From Sulfitobacter sp. DFL-14 (GTDB lineage Bacteria > Pseudomonadota > Alphaproteobacteria > Rhodobacterales > Rhodobacteraceae), in the NCBI RefSeq assembly GCF_003335585.1, contig NZ_QBFD01000046.1, positions 211,345-275,344 of the forward strand: a stretch of 64,000 nt of DNA, given 5' to 3'. The notes beneath the pieces were generated by a model. It did no database searches and was not told the origin of the DNA. It saw nothing but the letters and a program-made list of their open reading frames with translations. Shown here piece after piece: positions 8,980-18,179 of this stretch (position 1 is its first letter; each line of letters opens with the position of its first letter). A program made the translations under genes and the position numbers.

Positions 8980-10494
8980 ATGTCAAAGCGCGTGGCGCTG
9001 GCCGGATTTCTACATGAAACAAACACTTTCGCGCCTACGAAAGCGCGAATGGCGGACTTTGTGCAGGGGGGTGGTTACATGCCCCTGGCCCGTGGGAAGG
9101 CCGTTCTGAGCCAGGGGCGCGACATCAACCTTGGAATTGGCGGCGCGGTCCAGTTTGGCGAATCGGCAGGCTGGGAGATGGTGCCAATCCTCTGGGCGGG
9201 CGCCATACCGTCGGCCCATGTTTCAAAAGATGCCTATGAAAGCATCAGTGACGAGATAGTTTCGGGCATTGCGGGGGCAGGCGCGCTCGACGGCGTCTTT
9301 GTCGACCTGCATGGCGCGATGGTGGCGGAACATGAGGACGATGGCGAGGGCCGGCTGCTCAAGCGCCTGCGCGAGGTGGTGGGGCCGCATGTCCCGATTG
9401 CCGCGGCTCTCGACCTGCATGGAAACATCACGCAGGATATGGTGGATGCGGCCGACGTGCTGGTGGGGTTTCGTACCTATCCCCATGTGGACATGGCGGA
9501 GACGGGGCACCGGGCCGCGGCGCAGCTGGATGCGCTGATGGCGCGGGGGGCGCCCTTTGCCGCAGCTTTCCGGCGGCTGCCCTTCCTGGTGCCGATCGCC
9601 TGGCAGAGTACAAGGGCGCAGCCGGGGCAGCGGATTTACGAACTGGTCGCGGAACAGGAAGGTGGCGGCGTGGCCAGCACGTCGTTCTTCTTCGGCTTTC
9701 CGGCGGCGGATTTTCCCGGCTGTGGTCCGACCGTGATATGTTATGGTGAAACGCAAGCCGATGCCGATCGCGCGGCGGATGCCATAGAGCAGGCCGTTCT
9801 GGCGGCGGAGCCGGAGCTGGCGGGAGAGACCTTTGAGCCCGAGGCGGGTGTAAACGAGGCGATGCGTATTGCCCGTGGCGCAAGCCGTCCGGTGGTGATC
9901 GCGGATACGCAGGACAATCCCGGCGCGGGGGGCGACAGCAACACCACGGGGATGTTGCGCGCGCTGGTCGCACAGGGTGCGCAGCGGGCGGCCCTGGGCA
10001 ATATGGTCGATCCGCGCGCGGCAGCGGCAGCGCATGAAGCGGGGCAGGGGGCCGAAATAGAAATCGCACTTGGCGGTTTTTCGGGCATTGCGGGCGACAC
10101 GCCGTTCGAGGGGCGCTTTACGGTCGAGGCCCTGTCTGACGGCAAACTGGTGGCGAAGGGACCGTTCTATGGCGGCGCGCCCCTGGACATGGGTCCCTCA
10201 GCCTGCCTGCGTATCGGCGACGTGCGCGTGGTGGTCACAACGAACAAGGCGCAGATGGCCGATCGCGAGATGTATCGCTTTGTCGGGATCGAACCGGAGA
10301 AACAGGCGATACTTGTCAACAAGAGCTCGGTGCATTTTCGGGCCGATTTCGACGGCATCGCAGAAACGATCCTGACCTGTACGGCGCCAGGCCCGATGCC
10401 GGTCAGCCCGGCAAGCCTGCCGTTCAGGAATCTCGCCCCCGGCATAAGGCTGGAGCCCCTGGGGCGGGTTTTCGAGGCACCGACTGCCGCCTGA
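8980..10494 (+). CDS. M81 family metallopeptidase (MlrC-like)
   Basis: A 504-residue protein starting at the ATG at 8980 after a GGGGGAAAC site; the longer frame from 8896 begins in the promoter region and is not used. Metal-binding features of the family are visible: GFLHETNTFAP near the N-terminus, VDLHGAM and ALDLHGN. The M81 family is named for MlrC, which finishes degradation of linearised microcystin peptides; most members are uncharacterised and sit beside importers. No signal peptide, so cytoplasmic. It heads an operon with a peptide-type importer and two M20 hydrolases. Confidence 0.88.
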   Translation: MSKRVALAGFLHETNTFAPTKARMADFVQGGGYMPLARGKAVLSQGRDINLGIGGAVQFGESAGWEMVPILWAGAIPSAHVSKDAYESISDEIVSGIAGAGALDGVFVDLHGAMVAEHEDDGEGRLLKRLREVVGPHVPIAAALDLHGNITQDMVDAADVLVGFRTYPHVDMAETGHRAAAQLDALMARGAPFAAAFRRLPFLVPIAWQSTRAQPGQRIYELVAEQEGGGVASTSFFFGFPAADFPGCGPTVICYGETQADADRAADAIEQAVLAAEPELAGETFEPEAGVNEAMRIARGASRPVVIADTQDNPGAGGDSNTTGMLRALVAQGAQRAALGNMVDPRAAAAAHEAGQGAEIEIALGGFSGIAGDTPFEGRFTVEALSDGKLVAKGPFYGGAPLDMGPSACLRIGDVRVVVTTNKAQMADREMYRFVGIEPEKQAILVNKSSVHFRADFDGIAETILTCTAPGPMPVSPASLPFRNLAPGIRLEPLGRVFEAPTAA

Positions 10495-10603
10495 CTTGTG
10501 GCGGCACAGACAGATGAAAGGAGCGACGACATAGCCAAGGAAGATCAAGAAACGAAAACAGGGGCAAAAGCCTCGCGATGACACCAACCAACGGGAGTTA
10601 CCA

Positions 10604-12211
10604 ATGAAACTGCTGAATTTCACAAAATCGGGAACCGGATTCCGCATGTCCCTGTTCTCTGCGGCGCTGGCGGGTCTTGCCATGATGTCCGGGGCCGTGG
10701 ACGCGCAGACGCTGCGCGCGGTCAAGCACTCTGACCTTCGGGTACTCGACCCGATCCTGACCACCGCTTACATGAGCCGGAACCACGGCTACATGATCTT
10801 TGACACGCTCTATGCGCTGGATTCCGATCTGGTGCCGCAGCCGCAGATGGTCGACAGCCACGAAGTGTCCGAAGACGGGCTGACATATACTTTTACCCTG
10901 CGCGGCGGATTGAAGTTTCATGACGGCGCAGATGTCACCGGAGAGGACGTTGCGGCGTCGATCAAACGCTGGGGCGAACGCGACGGAATGGGACAGGTGC
11001 TGATGTCCTTTGTCGAAAGCATGTCGCAGGGCGACAGCCCCAATCAGTTCGTCATCAACCTGAAGGAGCCCTACGGCCTGGTCATCGACAGCCTGGCGAA
11101 ACCTTCGTCGAACGTGCCGTTCATCATGCCCAAGCGGCTGGCGGAAACGCCCTCTACAGAGCCTATTCCGGAGCAGATCGGCTCTGGCCCGTTCAAATGG
11201 GTGGCGGATGAATACCAGCCCGGCGTCATCGCGGTATATGAAAAGTTCGAGGACTACGTGCCGCGCGACGAACCGGCAAGCTGGGCATCGGGCGGCAAGG
11301 TCGTCAAGGTGGATCGCGTCGAATGGGTCGTGATGGCTGATGATCAGACCGCGTTGAACGCGCTTCAGGCGGGCGAGATCGACTATTGGGAAAGCCCGCC
11401 TTCTGACCTTTTGCCGATCCTCGATGCCAACCCCGATGTGACGGTCAAGAACCTCAACGCGCTTGGCTTTCAGACGATCATGCGGCCCAATACCTTGAAT
11501 GCGCCGATGGACGATCCGAAAATCCGCAAGGCCGCCATTGCTGCAGTGAACCAGAAAGACGTTCTGGATGCGCTCGTGGGCAACCCTGACCTCTACAAGA
11601 TATGTGGGGCGATGTTTGTATGCGATACGCCGCTGGCCAGCGATGTCGGTTCCGAGACACTGACGCAGGGCAACGGTATGGACCAGGCCAAGGCGCTGCT
11701 GGAAGAGGCGGGGTATGACGGCACGCCCATCGTCGTCATGCACCCGACAGATGTGAGCACTCTGCGTTCGCAGCCTGTCGTGGTGGCGCAGGCGATGCGG
11801 GACGCGGGCTTTACTGTCGATCTGCAGGCGATGGACTGGCAGACCCTGGTCGGCAAGCGCGCGTCGCAGGCCTCCATCGCGGATGGCGGCTGGCACATGT
11901 TCATGACCAACTGGGTGGGCGCGGATGTGTTCAACCCCCTGGTGAACAACATGGTCAACGGCAAGGGACCTGATGGCGGTTGGTTCGGCTGGCCGGATGT
12001 GCCGAAGCTGGAAGAGCTGCGTACGGCCTATGCCACAGCCGCGACGCTGGAAGAACAGAAGGGTCTGGCCGAGGAAATTCAGGCCCTGGCCTATGAGGAG
12101 GGCATTTATGCCCCGATCGGCCAGTACTTCGTTCCGACGGCATGGTCCAACAACCTTGAGGGTGTGCTGGACGCGCCCGCCCCGCTGTTCTGGAACATCA
12201 GCAAGAACTGA
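10604..12211 (+). CDS. Peptide-type ABC transporter substrate-binding protein (SBP family 5)
   Basis: A 535-residue periplasmic receptor. The N-terminus has basic residues, a hydrophobic stretch (about 15-30) and a probable signal-peptidase site after AVDA (about residue 34). The mature part shows the family-5 pattern: an early LDPILTTAY segment and GLTYTFTLRGGLKFHDG. It captures oligopeptides or related solutes for the permeases that follow. A strong stem-loop just after the stop probably protects this part of the mRNA so that the receptor is made in excess. Confidence 0.92.
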   Translation: MKLLNFTKSGTGFRMSLFSAALAGLAMMSGAVDAQTLRAVKHSDLRVLDPILTTAYMSRNHGYMIFDTLYALDSDLVPQPQMVDSHEVSEDGLTYTFTLRGGLKFHDGADVTGEDVAASIKRWGERDGMGQVLMSFVESMSQGDSPNQFVINLKEPYGLVIDSLAKPSSNVPFIMPKRLAETPSTEPIPEQIGSGPFKWVADEYQPGVIAVYEKFEDYVPRDEPASWASGGKVVKVDRVEWVVMADDQTALNALQAGEIDYWESPPSDLLPILDANPDVTVKNLNALGFQTIMRPNTLNAPMDDPKIRKAAIAAVNQKDVLDALVGNPDLYKICGAMFVCDTPLASDVGSETLTQGNGMDQAKALLEEAGYDGTPIVVMHPTDVSTLRSQPVVVAQAMRDAGFTVDLQAMDWQTLVGKRASQASIADGGWHMFMTNWVGADVFNPLVNNMVNGKGPDGGWFGWPDVPKLEELRTAYATAATLEEQKGLAEEIQALAYEEGIYAPIGQYFVPTAWSNNLEGVLDAPAPLFWNISKN

Positions 12212-12218
12212 TGCGACA

Positions 12219-12247
12219 CCGGCCTCGCGCCAAATGCGCGGGGCCGG
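12219..12247 (+). promoter_or_regulatory. Stem-loop after substrate-binding-protein gene
   Basis: CCGGCCTCGCGC (12219-12230) pairs with GCGCGGGGCCGG (12236-12247) through 12 base pairs including one G-U, around a CAAAT loop. No U-run follows, so it is more likely an mRNA-stabilising or processing element between receptor and permease genes than a full terminator. Confidence 0.6.
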
Positions 12248-12282
12248 AAACCTCATTAGAATGCATTCCGAAAGGACTTCCG

Positions 12283-13227
12283 ATGGTTGTCTACATCGTG
12301 CAGCGCATCCTGGCCGCGATCCCGGTGATGGCCTTTGTCGCGCTCTTCGTCTTTCTGCTGTTGCGACTGACCCCGGGCGACCCGGCGGCGATCATCGCGG
12401 GGGATACCGCGACGCCTGCACAGCTTGAGGCGATCCGCGACTCGCTGGGACTGAACGATCCGCTGCTGGTGCAGTTCTTCAGCTGGATCGGTGACCTGCT
12501 GCGCGGCGATTTCGGCACCTCGATCCTGTCCGGCAAGCCGGTGCTGAACCTGATCGCGGACCGGATGGAGCCGACCATCAGCCTGGCGCTGACCACCATC
12601 ATCCTGTCGGTGCTCATCGCCGTGCCGCTGGGTGTCATTGCCGCATGGAAACAGGGCACATTGATCGACCGTTTCGTGATGCTGTTGTCGGTACTGGGCT
12701 TTTCCGTTCCGGTCTTTGTCATCGGCTACCTGATGATCTCGCTTTTTTCCATGCAACTCGGCTGGTTCCCCGTGCAGGGGTTCAAACCCATCGGCGATGG
12801 TGTCGGACCATTCCTGCACCGGATTGCCCTGCCAACGCTGACGCTGACCTTGCTCTACATCGCGCTGATCGCACGGATCACGCGCACCTCGATGCTGGAG
12901 ATCCTGGGTGACGATTACGTGCGCACCGCGCGGGCCAAGGGGCTGCCCGAACGCAAGGTGCTCATGCGCCACGCGCTGCGCAATTGTTCCGTGCCGATCA
13001 TTACGGTGATCGGTATCGGCTTTGCGCTGATCATCTCGGGGGTGGTGGTGACGGAATCGGTGTTCAACCTGCCGGGGCTGGGGCGGCTGACGGTCGATGC
13101 CGTGCTGAGCCGCGATTACCCGGTGATCCAGGCGGTGATCCTGCTCGCCTCTCTCATCTATGTCGTGATCAACCTGTTGATCGACATTGCCTACGTCCTG
13201 CTTGACCCGAGGATCCGTTACACATGA
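12283..13227 (+). CDS. Peptide-type ABC transporter permease (DppB type)
   Basis: A 314-residue inner-membrane protein starting at the ATG at 12283 after AAAGGACTT. It begins with the typical first helix VYIVQRILAAIPVM, followed by the periplasmic LRLTPGDPAA segment and five further helices. The EAA loop that docks the ATPase is visible around DDYVRTARAKGLPERKV, and the ending VLLDPRIRYT is standard. Its stop overlaps the next permease start (ATGA). With the DppC-type partner it forms the import channel. Confidence 0.93.
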   Translation: MVVYIVQRILAAIPVMAFVALFVFLLLRLTPGDPAAIIAGDTATPAQLEAIRDSLGLNDPLLVQFFSWIGDLLRGDFGTSILSGKPVLNLIADRMEPTISLALTTIILSVLIAVPLGVIAAWKQGTLIDRFVMLLSVLGFSVPVFVIGYLMISLFSMQLGWFPVQGFKPIGDGVGPFLHRIALPTLTLTLLYIALIARITRTSMLEILGDDYVRTARAKGLPERKVLMRHALRNCSVPIITVIGIGFALIISGVVVTESVFNLPGLGRLTVDAVLSRDYPVIQAVILLASLIYVVINLLIDIAYVLLDPRIRYT

Positions 13228-14114
13228 CCGATCAATCCGCGTCCTCTGTCGTTCCCGCCCGCGTCACCGCACTGGCCCGCGCGCGGGAGATTGTCTTTTC
13301 CGGCCCCTTGGTCACCATCGCCGCTGGTATTCTGCTGATCATCGTTCTGTCGGCGCTGCTGGCGCAATGGATTGTGCCGCACGATCCTGTGCGCCTGTCG
13401 CCGGGGGTGCGCCTGAAGCCGCCAAGCGAGGACTTCTGGCTTGGCACGGACGCCTATGGCCGCGACCTGTTCTCGCGCATCATCTATGGCGGGCGCATTT
13501 CGCTTGTTGTGGGTGTGGCGGCGGCGATCTTTGCCGTGGTGCTGGGCCTGCTTCTGGGTCTGCTGGCGGGTTACATCCGCTGGATCGACGCGGTGCTGAT
13601 GCGGATGGTGGACGGGCTCATGGCAATTCCGTCGATCCTGCTCGCCATTGCCATCGTGTCGCTTTGGGGCGCGAGCCTGTGGACCGTGCTGGTTGCGATC
13701 ACCATTCCGGAGGTGCCGCGCGTGGTGCGGCTGGTCCGGTCGCTGGTGTTGTCGGCGCGCGAGGAACCCTATGTCGAGGCGGCGATTGCCGCCGGGACCC
13801 CGACCTGGATCATCATGCGCCGCCACCTGGTGCCAAACACCATCGCGCCGCTGATCATCCAGGGCACCTATATCTGTGCCAGCGCCATCCTGACCGAGGC
13901 GATCCTGAGCTTCCTCGGCGCGGGGATAAACCCCGAGACGCCGAGCTGGGGAAATATCATGGCCGAGGGGCGGATCTATTTCCAGATCAACCCGGGCATC
14001 GTGCTTTGGCCCGGCCTGGTGGTGTCGATCACCATCCTGTCCATCAACCTTCTGGGTGACGCGGTGCGCGACGCACTTGATCCACGCATGGCGAAACGGG
14101 GTATCGAAAGATGA
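13224..14114 (+). CDS. Peptide-type ABC transporter permease (DppC type)
   Basis: A 296-residue inner-membrane protein, translationally coupled at both ends by ATGA overlaps. It has the N-terminal helix of DppC proteins, the LGTDAYGRDLFSRIIYGGR segment, and the EAA loop in EEPYVEAAIAAGTPTW. The ending DAVRDALDPRMAKR is typical. It pairs with the DppB-type permease upstream and the fused ATPase downstream. Confidence 0.93.
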   Translation: MTDQSASSVVPARVTALARAREIVFSGPLVTIAAGILLIIVLSALLAQWIVPHDPVRLSPGVRLKPPSEDFWLGTDAYGRDLFSRIIYGGRISLVVGVAAAIFAVVLGLLLGLLAGYIRWIDAVLMRMVDGLMAIPSILLAIAIVSLWGASLWTVLVAITIPEVPRVVRLVRSLVLSAREEPYVEAAIAAGTPTWIIMRRHLVPNTIAPLIIQGTYICASAILTEAILSFLGAGINPETPSWGNIMAEGRIYFQINPGIVLWPGLVVSITILSINLLGDAVRDALDPRMAKRGIER

Positions 14115-15739
14115 GCCTTCTTGAAATCTCCGACCTGCGGATCGCACTGAACGGCGACAGGGACAGCCAGGTGGTCAAGGGGCTGGACCTGAGCATCGAG
14201 GCGGGCCAGACCACCTGCCTTGTCGGGGAAAGCGGCTCGGGCAAGTCGTTGACCGCACTTGCGACCATGGGTCTGCTGCCGCCGGTGCTGAAACCCATTG
14301 CAGGGTCGATCAAGCTGAAGGGTGAGGAGTTGCTGGGGGCGAAACAGTCGCGGTTGCGCGCGCTCAGGGCCACCTCCATGTCGATGATCTTTCAGGAACC
14401 GATGACGGCGCTGAACCCGGTCGCCCGTGTCGGCCAGCAGATCGAGGAAGTGCTGGAGTTCCATTCGGATCTGTCGCAATCCGCCCGAAAGACCCGGGTG
14501 AAGGAAATGATGGAGCAGGTGCATCTGCCGGATGTGGACAAGATGTACCGCAGCTTTCCGCATCAATTGTCAGGTGGGCAGCGCCAGCGGATCATGATCG
14601 CGATGGCGCTGGTCATGCGGCCACAGCTTCTGATCGCCGATGAACCGACGACCGCACTGGACGTGACGACCCAGGCGCAGATCCTCAGTCTGATCCGCGA
14701 GTTGCGCGAAGAACAGGGCGCGGCGGTGCTGTTCATCACCCACGACATGGGTGTCGTGTCTGAGATCGCGGATGATGTTACCGTGCTCAAGCTGGGCGAG
14801 GTGATGGAGACGCAGAAGCTGGACGACCTCCTGCGCCGACCCAAGACAGAATACACCCGCGATCTCTTGCGCTCTGTTCCCAGCCAGGTGCCCCGCATGG
14901 AGCGGCCCAGGACTTCGGACAACGTGGTGCTGGAGGCGAAGGACCTGTGCAAGATCTATGGCGGTGGCGGGCTGTTCCGCAAGGGCCGCGAGGTCAAGGC
15001 GGCTCAGGATGTTTCCTTCAGCCTGCCCAAGGGCCGGACGCTTGGCATCGTGGGTGAAAGCGGATCGGGCAAGACCACGGTGGCACGGTGCATCATGCGG
15101 CTGATCGACCCGACATCGGGGGCGATCCGGGTGGGCGGCACGGATATCGCGCAGTTGACGCAAAAGGAATTGAAGCCCGAGCGCAAGAACATCCAGATCG
15201 TGTTTCAGGACCCGATGCGTTCGCTGAACCCGCGCATCGAGATCGGCCAGTCGATCATCGAGGGGCCGCTGAATTTTGGCGTGCCAAAGGACAAGGCTCT
15301 GGCACGCGCGCGCGAATTGCTGGAACTGGTGGGCCTGCCCGCCAGCGCGGTGAACCGCTTTCCACACCAGTTTTCCGGCGGCCAGCGGCAGCGCATCGCG
15401 ATTGCCCGTGCGCTGGCGATGGACCCCGACGTTCTGGTCGCGGACGAGGCGGTGTCAGCGCTGGATGTTTCGGTTCAGGCGCAGGTGCTGGACCTGCTGG
15501 CGGAACTTCAGGAAAGGCTGGGGCTGGGCATATTGTTCATCACCCATGACCTCGGCGTGGCAGCGCAGATCTGCGACGATGTTCTGGTGATGCAATACGG
15601 CAAGGTTGTCGAATACGGCCCCGCCGCACAGGTGCTGGGATCGCCTCAGCAGGATTACACCAAGGCGCTGATCAAGGCCGCTCCCGGGCGGCATTGGGAT
15701 TTCGCGAACTTCCGCCCCTTTGCAGAGGCGGCCGAATAA
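14111..15739 (+). CDS. Fused DppD-DppF type ABC transporter ATPase
   Basis: A 542-residue protein with two complete nucleotide-binding domains in one chain. Domain 1 (about 1-265) has GESGSGKS (39-46) and LSGGQRQR; domain 2 (about 280-535) has GESGSGKT and FSGGQRQR. Both have Walker B and THD motifs. One chain therefore replaces the usual DppD and DppF subunits. An analogous fusion of similar length exists at 36267-37889. It powers the importer encoded immediately upstream. Confidence 0.93.
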   Translation: MSLLEISDLRIALNGDRDSQVVKGLDLSIEAGQTTCLVGESGSGKSLTALATMGLLPPVLKPIAGSIKLKGEELLGAKQSRLRALRATSMSMIFQEPMTALNPVARVGQQIEEVLEFHSDLSQSARKTRVKEMMEQVHLPDVDKMYRSFPHQLSGGQRQRIMIAMALVMRPQLLIADEPTTALDVTTQAQILSLIRELREEQGAAVLFITHDMGVVSEIADDVTVLKLGEVMETQKLDDLLRRPKTEYTRDLLRSVPSQVPRMERPRTSDNVVLEAKDLCKIYGGGGLFRKGREVKAAQDVSFSLPKGRTLGIVGESGSGKTTVARCIMRLIDPTSGAIRVGGTDIAQLTQKELKPERKNIQIVFQDPMRSLNPRIEIGQSIIEGPLNFGVPKDKALARARELLELVGLPASAVNRFPHQFSGGQRQRIAIARALAMDPDVLVADEAVSALDVSVQAQVLDLLAELQERLGLGILFITHDLGVAAQICDDVLVMQYGKVVEYGPAAQVLGSPQQDYTKALIKAAPGRHWDFANFRPFAEAAE

Positions 15740-15757
15740 CACAATGGAGACCACCAC

Positions 15758-16921
15758 ATGAATGTCATGCCCATCATTGCCGACAGCACGGAAGAGCTGG
15801 AGGCGATCTTCAAGGATCTGCACGCCCATCCCGAGATCGGCTTTACCGAGCATCGCACCGCCGGTGTTGTCGCCGAAAAGCTCAAGGCTTATGGCGTTGA
15901 CGAGATTCACACAGGCATCGCGGGGACCGGTGTTGTCGGTATCATCAGGGGCAACCGCGAAGGACCCCGCCGGATCGGGCTGCGCGCGGACATGGATGCG
16001 CTGCCGATCAACGAGGAAACCAACCTTGCCTATGCCTCGACCAATCCGGGTGTGATGCACGCCTGCGGGCATGACGCGCATACCACCATGCTGCTGGGCG
16101 CGGCGCGGCATCTGGCCGCCACCCGCGATTTCGCCGGCACCGCCGTGCTGATCTTTCAACCTGCCGAAGAGGGATTGGGCGGTGCGCGGGGGATGCTGGC
16201 GGACGGGCTGTTCGAGCGCTTTCCCTGTGACGAGATTTACGGGATGCACAACATGCCGAATGGCGAGGCCGGCAAAGTCGGTATCTGCAAGGGGGCCGCG
16301 ATGGCGGGGGCATCGTTTTTCGACATCACCATCCAGGGCAAGGGCAGCCACGCAGCAATGCCGCACCAGTCGCGCGATCCGCTGGTGATTGCCTCCGACC
16401 TGGTGGGCAGTCTGCAGACAATCCTGTCACGAAATATTGCGCCACTGGACACCTGTGTGTTGTCGGTGACGCAGATCCATTCCGGATCGGCGTATAACGT
16501 GGTGCCCGACTCCGCTTCGCTGGCGGGGACCATCCGCTATTTCAAGGACGAAGTCTGTCAACTGGCCGAGACCCGCATGCGCGAGCTTTGCGCCGGATTT
16601 GCCACCGCCTACGGCGTGACGATCAACATTGATCTGCGCAACATCTTTGACGTCCTGATGAACGATGCTGACCTGTCGGATGCCTACATGGAAGCGGCCG
16701 CGGACATCGTGGGGCGCGAGAACATCAGCGGCACCGATGAACCCGCCACCGGGTCGGAGGATTTCGCCGATATGCTCAAGGTCGTTCCCGGTGCCTATTG
16801 CCGGATCGGTCACTCCGGCACGACCGGGCTGCACAACCCCAGTTTCTTCCTCGATCCTGAAGTTCTGCCCGTCGGCGCTTCAGTGATGGCGCGTATCGTC
16901 GAACGCCGTCTGGCCAACTGA
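15758..16921 (+). CDS. M20 family amidohydrolase (hippurate-hydrolase-like)
   Basis: A 387-residue metal-dependent amidohydrolase of the M20D group. Metal ligands are seen in ADMDALP, MHACGHDAHTTMLLGAA and FQPAEEG, and in the late histidine of GLHNPSF. Relatives hydrolyse N-acyl amino acids such as hippurate or IAA conjugates. It starts 18 bases after the ATPase stop, after a GGAGA site, so intake and amide cleavage are co-expressed. No signal peptide. Natural substrate not determinable. Confidence 0.9.
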   Translation: MNVMPIIADSTEELEAIFKDLHAHPEIGFTEHRTAGVVAEKLKAYGVDEIHTGIAGTGVVGIIRGNREGPRRIGLRADMDALPINEETNLAYASTNPGVMHACGHDAHTTMLLGAARHLAATRDFAGTAVLIFQPAEEGLGGARGMLADGLFERFPCDEIYGMHNMPNGEAGKVGICKGAAMAGASFFDITIQGKGSHAAMPHQSRDPLVIASDLVGSLQTILSRNIAPLDTCVLSVTQIHSGSAYNVVPDSASLAGTIRYFKDEVCQLAETRMRELCAGFATAYGVTINIDLRNIFDVLMNDADLSDAYMEAAADIVGRENISGTDEPATGSEDFADMLKVVPGAYCRIGHSGTTGLHNPSFFLDPEVLPVGASVMARIVERRLAN

Positions 16922-16932
16922 AAGGACATGTG

Positions 16933-18066
16933 ATGAACCCTCTTGAACTCCCCTTTGACACAGATGAGATGCTGACCGGGCTGAAACCCTGGATCGAGTG
17001 TGAAAGCCCCACTTTTGACGCGGCGGCCGTCAACCGCATGATGGACATTGCGGCCTACGAAATGGCCGCTCTTGGCGCGACGGTCGAGCGTATTCCCGGG
17101 CGGATGGGCTTTGGCGGCTCGGTCCGGGCACGGTTTCCGCATCCCGACATGGGCAAGCCCGGGATCCTGATTTCGGGGCATATGGACACGGTGCATCCCA
17201 TCGGCACGCTGGATGTCCTGCCATTCAAACGCGATGGAGATATCTGCTACGGCCCAGGCTTGATGGACATGAAGGGCGGTAACTATATCGCGCTCGACGC
17301 GATCCGGAAGCTGATCGCGGCCGGTCTTCAGACGCCCTTGCCCGTCACGGTCCTGTTCACCCCGGATGAAGAGGTCGGCACCCCGTCCACCCGTGATTTG
17401 ATCGAGGCCGAGGCTGCGCGCAATGCATATGTCCTGGTGCCCGAACCGGGCCATGACGATGGCGGCGTGACGATCGGCCGCTATGCCATCGCGCGTTTCA
17501 ACCTCATGACCAAGGGCCAGCCCAGCCACGCGGGTGCGCGTCTTTCCGATGGCAAGTCCGCCATCGCCGCAATGGCCCGCAAGATCGGCGAGATCGAGGA
17601 TATGACCGGACCGGACTGCACCTTCAGCGTCGGGGTGATCCATGCGGGTCAATGGGTGAACTGTGTCTCCTCCTCCTGCGCGGCAGAGGCGCTGAGCATG
17701 GCCAAGAAACAGGAAGACCTTGATGCGGGGGTCGAACGCATGTTGGCGCTTCAGGGGGATTTGAACGGTGTCGAATTCATCGTCGAACGCGGCGTGACGC
17801 GCCCGGTCTGGCGGCCTGACACGCCCGGCACGGCGAAGATTTTCGACATCGCCCAGGACATTGCCAAAGAGCTTGGCTTTGAGATGCAGGGCCGCAGTCA
17901 GGGCGGCGGGTCCGATGGCAATTTCACCGGCGCCATGGGTATTCCGACGCTGGATTCACTGGGGGTTCTGGGCGCGGGGCTGCACACGCTGAACGAACAT
18001 ATTCAGGTAGATAGCCTGACCACGCGGGCAAAGCTGATGGCGGGGCTGTTGATGCGGCTGGCTTGA
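16933..18066 (+). CDS. M20 family carboxypeptidase (glutamate carboxypeptidase-like)
   Basis: A 377-residue peptidase. The ATG at 16933 is preferred over the GTG three bases earlier because the AAAGGA site is then at normal spacing. Zinc ligands appear in GHMDTVHP, GLMDMKGG and TPDEEVGTPS, plus GLHTLNEHI near the end. It resembles the carboxypeptidase G2/glutamate carboxypeptidase branch, which removes C-terminal amino acids from N-acyl or peptidyl substrates. It is the last gene of the operon and complements the M81 and M20D enzymes. About 110 gene-free bases separate it from the converging regulator. Confidence 0.88.
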   Translation: MNPLELPFDTDEMLTGLKPWIECESPTFDAAAVNRMMDIAAYEMAALGATVERIPGRMGFGGSVRARFPHPDMGKPGILISGHMDTVHPIGTLDVLPFKRDGDICYGPGLMDMKGGNYIALDAIRKLIAAGLQTPLPVTVLFTPDEEVGTPSTRDLIEAEAARNAYVLVPEPGHDDGGVTIGRYAIARFNLMTKGQPSHAGARLSDGKSAIAAMARKIGEIEDMTGPDCTFSVGVIHAGQWVNCVSSSCAAEALSMAKKQEDLDAGVERMLALQGDLNGVEFIVERGVTRPVWRPDTPGTAKIFDIAQDIAKELGFEMQGRSQGGGSDGNFTGAMGIPTLDSLGVLGAGLHTLNEHIQVDSLTTRAKLMAGLLMRLA

Positions 18067-18179
18067 AAAAGATCAGACGGTGATGCCACGGTAAACCGGT
18101 GCGATTGTCGGCAACTTGAATTGCGCTTGAAATGATGGGTGAGGTACGGGTGCCGAGCGCTTTCATCAGCAATAGCTGA

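Noticed and set aside
10598..12256. 552-codon minus-strand frame opposite the first receptor gene
   Set aside because: The plus strand encodes a clear signal-peptide-bearing receptor; the antisense product has no recognisable fold.
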